A stretch of DNA of 12,077 nt, from the NCBI GenBank assembly GCA_036939975.1, contig JALLPB010001163.1, positions 1 to 12,077 on the forward strand. The letters are read 5' to 3'. A model generated the notes under the pieces. That model searched no databases. It had not been told where the DNA came from and saw only the letters and a list, made by a program, of their open reading frames with translations. How positions within the stretch are numbered: the stretch's first letter is position 1; each line of letters starts with the position of its first letter. A program made the translations under genes and the position numbers. This DNA comes from Cyclostephanos tholiformis. Lineage: Eukaryota; Bacillariophyta; Thalassiosirophyceae; Thalassiosirales; Thalassiosiraceae. Positions 1 to 7,563 of this stretch are shown piece by piece.

Positions 1-213
1 ATTAAGAGATAAAATTAATTTGATCGGCGTGCACATACCATACTCTAATGGAAATAAATTTTGCCAGATCAAAATTTTGTTCTTCAGAGGTGGGGTCGAA
101 CTGAGGGCCATCATGGCTATAACAAAAAACTGCCTTGTCTTTCTGTCCATAAATCCAGAAAAATAACCTGGTACAACTTCAATGGTGGGACCGGAAAAGC
201 ACACACAGTATTG
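1..213 (-). other. Ambiguous open frames at the left window edge
   Basis: Two minus-strand frames are open for 58-71 codons here. One (213 to 1) reads SGPTIEVVPGYFSGFMDRK; another (178 to 2) reads CYSHDGPQFDPTSEEQNFD. They could be two halves of one frameshifted gene whose rest lies outside the window. No family was recognised and chance is possible. Confidence 0.2.
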
Positions 214-261
214 TCACATAGTATTATTTAGATAACACAAGGATGTGGGGGAAGAACAAAT

Positions 262-345
262 AGTTTATTTAGTTTATTTTAGTTTATTTTAGTTCATTTT
301 AGTTTATTTTAGTTTATTTTAGTTTATTTTAGTTTATTTTTTTTA
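262..345. repeat. 10-bp tandem repeat AGTTTATTTT
   Basis: Eight head-to-tail copies of AGTTTATTTT run from 262 to 340. The first copy is one base short and one is changed to AGTTCATTTT. A T-rich run follows. This is a short minisatellite in noncoding DNA. Confidence 0.9.
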
Positions 346-966
346 TTGGAGTTAGTCATTTCCCACTGTACACAAAGGGACTGTCTTTGACATGCATTGG
401 ATTCTCCATTTAAAACTCTTGCTTCTCATTTCTTGTATTGCATGAAAAGGAATTATGCAAAAACCTTTTTTTGCAGCTCCCCCAAAAATCCATTTCTTCT
501 AAAAAACGATTTCTTGAGAACAAGAATTCTCGGCTTCTCAACGGCGACTACAAGAAAAATGTTTTTACTCAGGTAAACCAATTTTGGGGGGCAATCTTCT
601 TGATCCCCCTATTTAACACCCCAAATCCAGTGTCTTCCTGGGACTCCATGGCAGCTGCTTGTCATAGCAGTTCCACAACCTAGGCACTTTACCAACATTT
701 TTTTGCAGGCATCTCAGTGGGGAGGAATTCCGCTGGGGCAGCTAAGATGTGCAAAGGATGGGAGTTAGCAGGTCATTTTTTTGGGAATCATAGAGATCAC
801 CTGCAGCACACATTGCTAAAGCATGCGGGGTAAAGCAGGTAGACAGAAACATCATGCATACAGGGAAACACATAGGCCCCACTCCAATCGTGCAAAAGCG
901 TGGACACGTATCTATATACTCTGGTTGGGAAGGTAAGAATGGATAGATGAGGGATGTTTGCTGAAG
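346..966. other. Noncoding spacer
   Basis: No supported gene. Two strong acceptor-like tracts (TTTTTTTGCAG ending at 476 and 708) and a donor-like CAG/GTAAAC at 573 would define a 96-nt exon (477-572) in an open frame, but no start, further exon or recognisable protein supports a gene. Confidence 0.5.
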
Positions 967-1070
967 AAAAACTGACTAGTCAAGGATTGCACTAAGCCCG
1001 TCAGGCAGGGGGTTCGAACCCAGGACCTCAGCTCCTTAGAGCGTCAATCTAACCACTCTGTCAAGGCAGC
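967..1070 (-). ncRNA. tRNA-like Pol III unit (tRNA pseudogene or SINE head)
   Basis: On the minus strand, from 1070, the sequence begins GCTGCCTTGACAGAGTGGTT. It holds an A-box-like TGACAGAGTGG (1063-1053) and a B box GGTTCGAACCC (1020-1010), 32 nt apart. A TTTTT run at 971-967 could end Pol III transcription. The acceptor ends do not pair well (GCTGCCT has no AGGCAGC partner), the T stem pairs only in its inner half, and the anticodon stem is disrupted. It is therefore not a convincing functional tRNA. A decayed tRNA or the head of a tRNA-derived SINE fits better. Confidence 0.45.
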
Positions 1071-1861
1071 GTTAAGCTGCTTGGTTTCCTGCTGTGAGGA
1101 AGAGGAAGGGTGCAGGCAGCAAAAATGGGATGAGCTCTGGGAGGTTGAGCTGCCAAAAGAGGGGGAGCAAAATTGGGAGCAATGAAATAATGAAAGAGTA
1201 ATCTGTGTGATTGAAGTAGCTTGTAGTAATGGATGAGTAGAGAATCTTTGTTGGGTTTGATGGAATATGTAGTTGGAGGAGGAATTCGGCCTGCTTGGGC
1301 AGCCCATATTAGCCACTTCACCAGTTCTTCATGCTCTTAGTCTGCTGCAGAAGAGTAAGCAGGATTGTTCTCAAACCAGTGGTCAAAGTCATTAGTGGCA
1401 ATGTTTGAAGCAAGGAGAAGGGTTGAGGGATAGTTCAAGTTCAAGTTTGCTTCTAGCATGGCTTCGAGTACCCATGGTGCAAGTAGTGAATAGAACAAGC
1501 AGCGGTAATTTGAAGGGTTGCCTGCAACTTCTTCATTAGAGAAAGCTAGTGCTTAGATCTTGTTTTGATTGAGGCAACCTATGATGTTGACATAGGTGTC
1601 ATGATGTTGAGGAGCATGAGGAAGGAAGCTTCTTTAACAATGACAAGTGAAGCGATGTGTTCTGAGCCTGAAAGGCAGCCATATTTGTTGATAGAAAGAG
1701 AAGAGTCTCTCCAAAGTTTTTGAAATTGTGAAGGACAATGATCTTGTTGTTTCTGATGATTGGTGAAAGTTGCCGGTGGTTTGATTCCAGATCATGGTGA
1801 AAATGGTAATGCTTTGGTTCCCTGCATCCTTATTGTGATGGGTGGAGGGGACAGAAGGCAT
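1061..1861 (-). pseudogene. Eroded protein-coding gene of unknown family
   Basis: From ATG at 1861 (context AAACACCATGCC) one frame runs to TGA at 1061, about 266 codons, interrupted by TAA at 1636-1634, 1555-1553 and 1339-1337. The pieces look coding: 71 residues between the last two stops include APWVLEAMLEANLNLNY and NDFDHWFENNPAY, and the next piece includes EELVKWLIWAAQAGRIPPP. Between 1791 and 1579 a second frame also reads like protein (FQKLWRDSSLSINKYGCL, IASLVIVKEASFLMLL), which suggests a pair of compensating frameshifts in an older frame. No known domain was recognised. It could be a dead host gene or a mobile-element protein. The tRNA-like unit follows on the same strand. Confidence 0.5.
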
Positions 1862-2013
1862 GGTGTTTGGTTTAATATCTTATTAGGAACTAAAAGCCAA
1901 TAGATTGAATAGCAGGATGTGCCCCCCCCCCAAAATGGCTGCTTCTCTCACAGTTGCCTTTCCTCAGAATTGGTGAGACGAGATCTTATGCCTCGGGCCA
2001 AAAATATCCCACT

Positions 2014-2021
2014 CCCACAGA
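2014..2021. repeat. Target-site duplication, left copy (CCCACAGA)
   Basis: This 8-bp direct repeat directly abuts the left inverted repeat and is identical to 3024-3031. It marks the insertion boundary. Confidence 0.7.
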
Positions 2022-2239
2022 CTTAGTTGGCAAATGTTGGATGTCGGCATGTCGGCCAGACCTCCCAAAAGACAGACATGAAATGTCGGGGCCAACATAT
2101 CGCCAACATATCAGATGACTTGTCGCCAACATGGTGCAAAAACGTGTCGCCGAAGGTGCCGACATGACACATGACACGTTGGGTTTTCTGACATGTCGGC
2201 AACATGTCGGCTACTAAATCAAACAGTAACGAGAGCAAC

Positions 2240-2760
2240 AATGTCAATGTATCATTGTGCGACGAGAAGCTGAGGGCAGGAAATGCAACAACCAACTAAA
2301 CCAGACCGGACGACAAAAAACTACACGACGGGACATGATGACGAGATGCAATGCGTCGACGAGACGAGACACAACACAACAGCAGCAAGCAACACAATAG
2401 CAAGTCATGATGACAAGATGCGCGAGGGGAAGCAAGGATGAGATGCAGTGCGACGACGCAACAACCGACCAAACAAAGCAGGTGTGATGAGATGTACAAG
2501 GGGGCATGACGCAACAATGAGTCAAGACGAGACAAGACAATGAGAGGATGAGACAACGTGCCGTGATGACGAGACGTGACGATGCAACACAGTGCAACGT
2601 GGCGTGGCTAAGCGATGGAACGATGCAATGGGACAACACAAACGACGAGACACAGCATGACAATGCAACAACCAACCAAACAAGCAGACATGGAAAGAGG
2701 CAAGGACGCGATGACGAGAGGCAAAGACGATGCAACGAGAGGGGACAAGAGGCGGCGGAG
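2240..2760. repeat. T-poor degenerate satellite inside the transposon
   Basis: About 520 bp are strongly depleted in T on the plus strand and built from short variants of GACGAGA, GATGCAA, ACAACA and ATGACGA. A longer unit is visible: GCAACAACCAACYAAAC-like sequence at 2285, 2458 and 2665, spaced 173 and 207 bp apart. The strand asymmetry leaves long open frames on both strands that encode only low-complexity peptides. Confidence 0.65.
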
Positions 2761-2895
2761 ATATTTTTTTTGGATTCATTCACATCGTTTTCAGGGGGGG
2801 GGGTGGTTGTGTAGAATGAAATTCAACGTAGGAATAGATGGTGAGGGTCCTATTTTTGCATTTAGGTACATAAATACGTGTATGTATATAAAGGT

Positions 2896-2922
2896 AACCG
2901 ACACATAAAATTTGTGTCGGTT
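2896..2922. repeat. Perfect 10-bp inverted repeat near the right transposon end
   Basis: AACCGACACA (2896-2905) and TGTGTCGGTT (2913-2922) flank a 7-nt AT loop. The arms contain the TGTCGG core seen throughout both subterminal regions of the element. It could be a cruciform or a paired protein-binding site. Confidence 0.7.
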
Positions 2923-3023
2923 CAGCTATTTTGCTATTGTGTGTTGGCCCCAACACGCATGTCGGGTCCAAATTGGCAACAAATCGACACGTCGCCGCCA
3001 CGTCGCCGACATTTCCAGCTAAG

Positions 3024-3031
3024 CCCACAGA
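3024..3031. repeat. Target-site duplication, right copy (CCCACAGA)
   Basis: This 8-bp direct repeat directly abuts the right inverted repeat and is identical to 2014-2021. The perfect match suggests a fairly recent insertion, although the inverted repeats themselves differ. Confidence 0.7.
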
Positions 3032-3468
3032 AAAGGAGGTTCTGAACGGCTGCTCTTTGTCCCCTAAGCTTCTAGCAAGTTGCCAGTTCCTAAGAACCAT
3101 TTTTTTGTGAGTTTCACTGTTCTCTGCATGGGAAGTTGGAGTTGCCCTGATAGAAAGATTCACCTCGAAGTGTTACCTGAAAGATGCAGATTCAACACTT
3201 GAAAAAGTTAACTTGGGTTAACTAGATATCAGGTGGCTGAAATCAGAAAGCAGACAGTGTTCAGGCGGGTGTGGACATTTTTATTGTCAATATCATTTTG
3301 GGATTAAAATTGAAAAGAAATCTTCCATCAACAAGGTAATTCATGGTCTTAAATCTGTTGATTCAATATGTTTACGTCCATAATGAAATATTTTATTCTT
3401 GCTCTAGAGGCAAAGATTATCTCTCTAGTAATAACATGTGCATCGGTATACTGAACTAGAATTCAAAT
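3032..3468. other. BiP 3' flank
   Basis: AT-rich sequence between the transposon and the BiP stop. It holds the likely BiP 3' UTR at its right end; nothing else was recognised. Confidence 0.6.
3392..3397 (-). promoter_or_regulatory. Possible polyadenylation signal of BiP
   Basis: AATAAA on the minus strand lies about 72 nt past the BiP stop codon in AT-rich sequence. It matches the animal/fungal consensus by sequence only, and use of this signal in algae is variable. Confidence 0.3.
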
Positions 3469-5811
3469 TTACAGCTCATCATCACTTTTATTCCATACAC
3501 GCAACGACAGACATGAAGAGATTGAGCATCATAGTGGGATATGAATCAACGTTTCAAGAGAATATTCAGGTGAACATAAAACTCACCCGAAGTCACCCAT
3601 ATCGTCTCCGCCGTCACCCCCCGCGCCTCCAGCGTAAAAGTTTCTCATGATTGGGTTGGCAATGTTCTCGACCTCTTTTTGCTTTGCGGCGTAGTCGTCC
3701 TTGTCCGCCTCTGGGTTCTCCTCCATCCAGTCAAGTGTCTCATCGATGATATCCTGCAATTCCTTCTTATCCCCAGCCGATATGTTGTCCGCCTTCTCGT
3801 CGTCGTCAAGCGTGTTCTTCAGGTTGTACAAGTATGACTCGAGTCCGTTTCGGGCGTCGATTCGTCCCTTCACCTTCTTGTCCTCTTCGGCAAACTCCTC
3901 TGCCTCACGAACCATGCGCTCGATCTCCTCCTCGGACAGCCGTCCCTTCTCGGCGGTGATGGTGATCTTCTCGGCCTTGCCAGTTCCCTTGTCCTCCGCC
4001 GAGACCTGGAGGATACCATTGGCGTCCACCTCGAACGAGACCTCGATCTGGGGAACGCCTCGGGGGGCGGGGGGGATGCCGGTGAGCTCAAACTTGCCAA
4101 GAAGGTGGTTGTCTTTCGTCATGGATCGTTCACCCTCGAAGACTTGGATGAGCACGGCTGGTTGGTTGTCCTGGTGTGTAGAGAAAGTTTGTGACTTCTT
4201 GGTGGGAATGGTCGTGCCACGATTGATGAGCTTCGTCATGACGCCTCCTACTGTTTCGATACCCTGGGAGAGGGGGGTGACATCAAGGAGGAGGATCTCG
4301 CTAGTGGCATCTCCTCCCTCGCCGGACAAAATTCCACCCTGGACAGCAGCACCGTAGGCGACTGCCTCATCGGGGTTGATCCCCTTGGACGGCTCCTTCC
4401 CCCCAAAGAATTCCGAGATCAACGACTGAACCTTTGGAATGCGGGTCGACCCTCCGACGAGGACGATTTCGTCAACCTCGGATTTTGAAATGTCGGCATC
4501 CTCGAGAACGCGTCCAACGGGACCCAATGTCTTCTTGAACAAGTCGTTGTTCAGCTCCTCGAATCGCGCGCGAGTGAGTGTCTCCGAGAAGTCGAATCCC
4601 TCCGCAAGGTCCTCGATCTCAAGGCGAGCCTGCTGCTGCGATGACAGAGCGCGCTTGACCCGCTCGACCTCCTTCCTCAGCTTCTGCAAAGCCCGCTTGT
4701 CAGTGCTGATGTCGACGTTGGACTTCTTCTTCATCATCTTGATGAAGTACTGCATGACGCGCTGATCGAAGTCCTCCCCCCCGAGGTGGGTGTCCCCGTT
4801 CGTCGCCAGGACCTCAAAGACGCCGTTGTCGATGGTGAGGAGGGTGACGTCGAAGGTTCCACCGCCGAGATCGAAAACGAGGACGTTGGATTCCCCTCCC
4901 GTCTTGTCCATACCATATGCGATGGCCGCGGCCGTTGGCTCGTTGATGATGCGCTCGACCTTCATACCGGAGATGGTTCCAGCGTCTTTGGTCGCCTGAC
5001 GCTGCGCGTCGTTGAAGTACGCTGGTACGGTCACGACGGCGTTGAAGATCTCCTTCCCAAGGAAAGTCTCAGCGGTGGACTTCATTTTTTGCAATATCAT
5101 GGCTGAGACCTCCTCGGGGGCGTACTTGGTCGTCTTGTCCCCGACGGTGATCTCGACCATCGGCTTGTTCTGATCGCTGACGATCTTGTAGGGAACAAGC
5201 TTCTTGTCCGCCTGTACGGACTTGTCGGAGAAATTACGCCCGATAAGGCGCTTGACGTCGAAAATCGTGTTCTCGGGGTTGATGGTGGCCTGGTTCTTGG
5301 CCGCGTCACCGACGAGGCGCTCACCGTTGTCCATGAAGGCGACATAAGACGGCGTGATGCGGTTACCCTGGTCGTTCGCGATGATCTCAACGCGTCCATT
5401 CTTGAACACGCCGACGCAGGAGTAGGTAGTCCCGAGGTCGATGCCGATGGTGGTTCCCGTCTTAGCCTCCTCTTCGGCGAAGGCGCGGGGCATGGCGGCG
5501 GCCATGACTGTTGAGTAAAAAAAAATAAAGAGAGAGGAAACAAAATTAAGTCAGTTTTTTGCTCTGGGTCGTCGTCTGTGTTTGTTCATCAAGTTTTCAC
5601 CACATTCACAGTCCTCCAGGACTTTGGACATCCTTGTCGCGTTTCGAGCACGATCTGGGTGTTGTCCGTGTCGCCGCTATCGTGGTATACCACCCAGCCG
5701 CACCCGGCCGCACCAAGCCGCATTCATCCCGCGTCCAGATTCCGCAAAAAACCGTGGCAGATCACACAATCCGCACCCACCTGCCGCAACTGCTAATCTC
5801 TTGAACAGCAT
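3469..5811 (-). CDS. BiP: ER-lumenal Hsp70 chaperone BiP (GRP78/HSPA5 family), 3 exons
   Basis: This is the main ATP-driven chaperone of the ER lumen, which binds nascent and unfolded secretory proteins. Spliced model: 5811..5781, 5507..3587 and 3484..3469, giving 1,968 nt and 655 aa, close to the usual BiP length. Exon 1 gives [10 protein letters not shown]. Exon 2 continues through [11 protein letters not shown], completing a signal peptide with a likely AFA/E cleavage after residue 21. The ATPase domain (about 30-410) shows [34 protein letters not shown] and [12 protein letters not shown]. The linker [13 protein letters not shown] lies near 415, followed by the beta substrate domain with [13 protein letters not shown], then the helical lid. 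The Gly-rich tail GGDDMGDFG joins DDEL from exon 3. The unspliced frame would start at 5505 without a hydrophobic leader and stop at 3583 without DDEL; both ends have good splice sites, so the spliced model is preferred. The linker has Q where most Hsp70s have L. GRP170, its exchange factor, lies upstream on the same strand. Confidence 0.94.
3485..3586 (-). other. BiP intron 2 (102 nt), just before the DDEL micro-exon
   Basis: The donor is GG/GTGAGT at 3587/3586 and the acceptor ends AAAAG at 3485. The join makes GGT (Gly) followed by GAT GAT GAG CTG TAA, so the tail becomes DFG-DDEL. The acceptor lacks a strong pyrimidine tract. If the intron is kept, the frame reads GGG TGA and the protein ends in DFG. 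The perfect retrieval signal in the correct phase is strong evidence for the splice. Confidence 0.88.
5508..5780 (-). other. BiP intron 1 (273 nt), inside the signal-peptide coding region
   Basis: The donor is CAG/GTGGGT at 5781/5780. The acceptor is a T-rich tract followed by ACTCAACAG at 5508. Removing the intron joins G to TC, making a GTC Val codon and fusing [10 protein letters not shown] to the exon-2 leader half. The join restores a signal peptide that exon 2 lacks alone. It is inferred from sequence only, with no transcript data. Confidence 0.85.
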
Positions 5812-5965
5812 TGTTGATAGTATTAGACTTCGGATGAAAAGTGAGGAGGAAGGATGGTGATGTGGGGGGCTGTTTATGCGGTGATGCAGACAAAAATACG
5901 GATTCTTATTTGGATATTATTTTGTGCGGCGCAAGATAGAAGTCTAAATCACGAAGGCTGACGTT

Positions 5966-6042
5966 CACGTGGAAATCGGAAAGTGAACGCAGGCAGACGT
6001 TCACGAACACGTTCACGAACCCAAAAAATACACGTGGAAATC
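5966..6042 (-). promoter_or_regulatory. G-box pair upstream of BiP (GATTTCCACGTG)
   Basis: GATTTCCACGTG occurs on the minus strand at 5977-5966 and 6042-6031, about 155 and 220 bp before the BiP ATG; a third copy is at 6460-6449. CACGTG is a bZIP/bHLH site, and bZIP factors drive ER-stress induction of BiP in plants and animals. Between the copies lie two TTCACGAA units (6000-6007, 6012-6019), resembling paired heat-shock half-sites. The regulatory role is inferred. Confidence 0.4.
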
Positions 6043-6096
6043 ATGGAATCACTCTGAAAGGAAAGGAAAGCTTTCTGGTGTATGTAGAGAAGTACA
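5989..6096. repeat. Upstream segment, copy A
   Basis: This segment matches 6421-6502 in order: GCAGGCAG, GTTCACGAACCCAAA, TACACGTGGAAATCATGG, AATCA, AAGCTTT and TGTAGAGAAGTA. Copy A has an extra ACGTTCACGAAC unit and other insertions. It lies about 180-285 bp upstream of the BiP start codon. Confidence 0.75.
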
Positions 6097-6420
6097 CTAA
6101 GTACTCTACTGCGAGTCTAATACCTAATCCCACGTCATTCCTGGTAGCTCCTGGTACCATACTATGTTGTCTTGAAAATACAACCAATGTTGTATTTACA
6201 CAAGGGAATTCGTACGTCCCTACAGAGGAACTTTGACACCCCTCCCAAAAAACTAGTTGTTGTATTTACAACCTTTTTTTGTTAGAGGTTTTTTGATTTG
6301 TACCACTATGACTGAAAAATCAGACACACCTACACCCACACCAACCAAAGCACAACAATCAATCATGGGCATCATCAGTCACGTCGTCTACAGCCGCCCA
6401 TGGTGGTCTGATGCCATAAA

Positions 6421-6502
6421 TGCAGGCAGTCGTTCACGAACCCAAATACACGTGGAAATCATGGAATCATCACGAAGCTTTTTAGTATGTTGTAGAGAAG
6501 TA
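6421..6502. repeat. Upstream segment, copy B
   Basis: This is a diverged and shorter copy of 5989-6096 in the same orientation, containing one TTCACGAA and one CACGTGGAAATC. It arose by local duplication or belongs to a dispersed repeat. Confidence 0.75.
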
Positions 6503-6695
6503 ATGATGGGCATATTGCAATGTGGATCACGGAATGTAATGAGAGTAAGGTAGCTCATTCTGTTTCAAAGGGACAGCACCATACTCTGCTGAGCTGCCAG
6601 GTCAGACATAGCATAGCTTAAGCAGCATCCAGCACCAGATGCAACAATAGCAAAGAGCAAACAACAACAAGGGACAAAACATCCCCTGCATATAA

Positions 6696-6899
6696 GGGAA
6701 ACACAGGCATTGCCAAAACAACGAATGGGAAAATGCAATCGAGGATATCCAAAATACCCCCCACCCAGCCGTCATGTCGAACCAGGAGCACAGAGGTTTC
6801 CATAATGTGCGCATCACAAACAAAAAGTTGAAGGCGGAATGGGACAGATATCGAATTGCCCCCCAAAGAAGCCCACACCTCACCACCCCACAAAAGTAG
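6696..6899 (+). pseudogene. Possible coding remnant (67 codons)
   Basis: Between TAA at 6693 and TAG at 6897 a plus-strand frame is open with coding-like composition, for example NNEWENAIEDIQNTPHPAV and ITNKKLKAEWDRYRIAP. It lacks a clear start and its upstream continuation carries further stops. A chance open frame cannot be excluded. The long minus-strand frame opposite (6602-6946) is rich in Cys, Trp and Phe and looks like its antisense shadow. Confidence 0.25.
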
Positions 6900-7430
6900 G
6901 TTGGGTGGAATCCAGCAGAGCAAAGAAGTGAAGTCCAGTCGAGCACGAGTCGAGGTCCAGTCAGAGACTTGAACTAGGAGTACAGTAGCAATTGAGATAT
7001 TTTTACTAGAGACTACTTTTCACAACTATTAATTTCCCTTGCTTTTGATTGTTGCGCATTGCTGTCAAACTCAGTGAACTGATAAAAATTTGTTGAGAAA
7101 CATAGGTACCACGTAGCTACTGTAGAAAGTGGGCAGTGTGTGGTAGGTGGTGGTGACCGCTCTTAGATCTTACTGTGCTGTTAATACAACAATTGAGGGG
7201 GAACTTTCGAAAAACTTGTGGGCACTATGGTAACAATTTTGAACTATTCTTACGTTGAAATTCGTGAAGTAGTTCCAAACTGGTTATGAAGTCATTCGAA
7301 AGTGATCTGAAGAATTTTATGAAGTGGTCAATTGTAATGTTAACCGTAGTAGATAAAACTCTCTCAAGAAAAATATACAATAAATGGGCCAGAAAGGCCT
7401 CTCTCCAGTAAAAAGAGAAAAGTTGGCCTG

Positions 7431-7436
7431 TTTATT
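7431..7436 (-). promoter_or_regulatory. Possible polyadenylation signal of GRP170
   Basis: AATAAA on the minus strand lies about 128 nt past the GRP170 stop. Between them, 7517-7551 can form a hairpin with GATATCAA arms and a 19-nt loop. Either may belong to the 3' UTR; this rests on sequence alone. Confidence 0.25.
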
Positions 7437-7563
7437 TACCATAGCGAATGGCATGGGAAAGGGAGCCGAAAGGCTACCAGTCGCTTTTAAGATGGCGAGG
7501 ATTTGAAAGCTGGATAGATATCAATAATTAGATCAAATGTATTTTGATATCTTGATTTCATTG

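Larger units (their letters stand above)
2022..3023. mobile_element. Non-autonomous DNA transposon (hAT-like MITE), 1,002 bp
   Basis: The left end reads CTTAGTTGGCAAATGTTGG from 2022. The right end, read inward on the minus strand from 3023, starts CTTAGCTGGAAATGTCGG. With one gap these match at about 16 of 18 positions, so they are terminal inverted repeats. Both sides are flanked by the same 8 bp, CCCACAGA (2014-2021 and 3024-3031), a target-site duplication. An 8-bp duplication with short imperfect inverted repeats is typical of hAT elements, though other superfamilies such as P or Merlin cannot be excluded. The subterminal regions carry many copies of TGTCGG/GTCGCC on both strands, resembling transposase-binding repeats of hAT elements. 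No transposase frame is present, so mobility would need a protein from elsewhere. Confidence 0.72.
5812..7563. other. Spacer between GRP170 and BiP
   Basis: It holds the BiP upstream region, the duplicated segment and the possible remnant described separately. It also has small hairpins: AAATACAAC/GTTGTATTT (6176-6197) and GTTGTA/TACAAC (6259-6272, followed by a T run). From 6900 to 7430 no feature was recognised. Confidence 0.6.

Noticed and set aside
438..683. 81-codon plus-strand frame with splice-like signals around it
   Set aside because: It begins at TTG, not ATG, has no recognisable protein, and the candidate exon has no supported partners.
991..1070. Functional tRNA gene
   Set aside because: The boxes are present but the acceptor, anticodon and T stems do not pair properly, so it is called tRNA-like only.
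2244..2783. 179-codon minus-strand open frame rich in Cys, Ser, Leu and Val
   Set aside because: It is the antisense of the T-poor repeat inside the transposon; stops are rare there because of base skew, and the peptide is low-complexity.
3701..4357. 218-codon plus-strand frame opposite BiP, and other frames over 3870-5543
   Set aside because: These are antisense or off-frame shadows of the strongly conserved BiP coding sequence.
5097..5543. Alternative minus-strand start at 5543 (MFPLSLFFF) as a BiP leader
   Set aside because: It is in a different frame from the BiP body; the spliced exon at 5811 gives a proper signal peptide in phase.
6308..6553. Small plus-strand frame starting MTEKSDTPTPTPTK
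   Set aside because: It overlaps the duplicated noncoding segment copy B and has low-complexity sequence with no homology recognised.
6602..6946. 114-codon minus-strand frame, hydrophobic and rich in Cys and Trp
   Set aside because: The composition is that expected of the antisense of a Gln/Asn-rich plus-strand sequence; no coherent membrane pattern or family.
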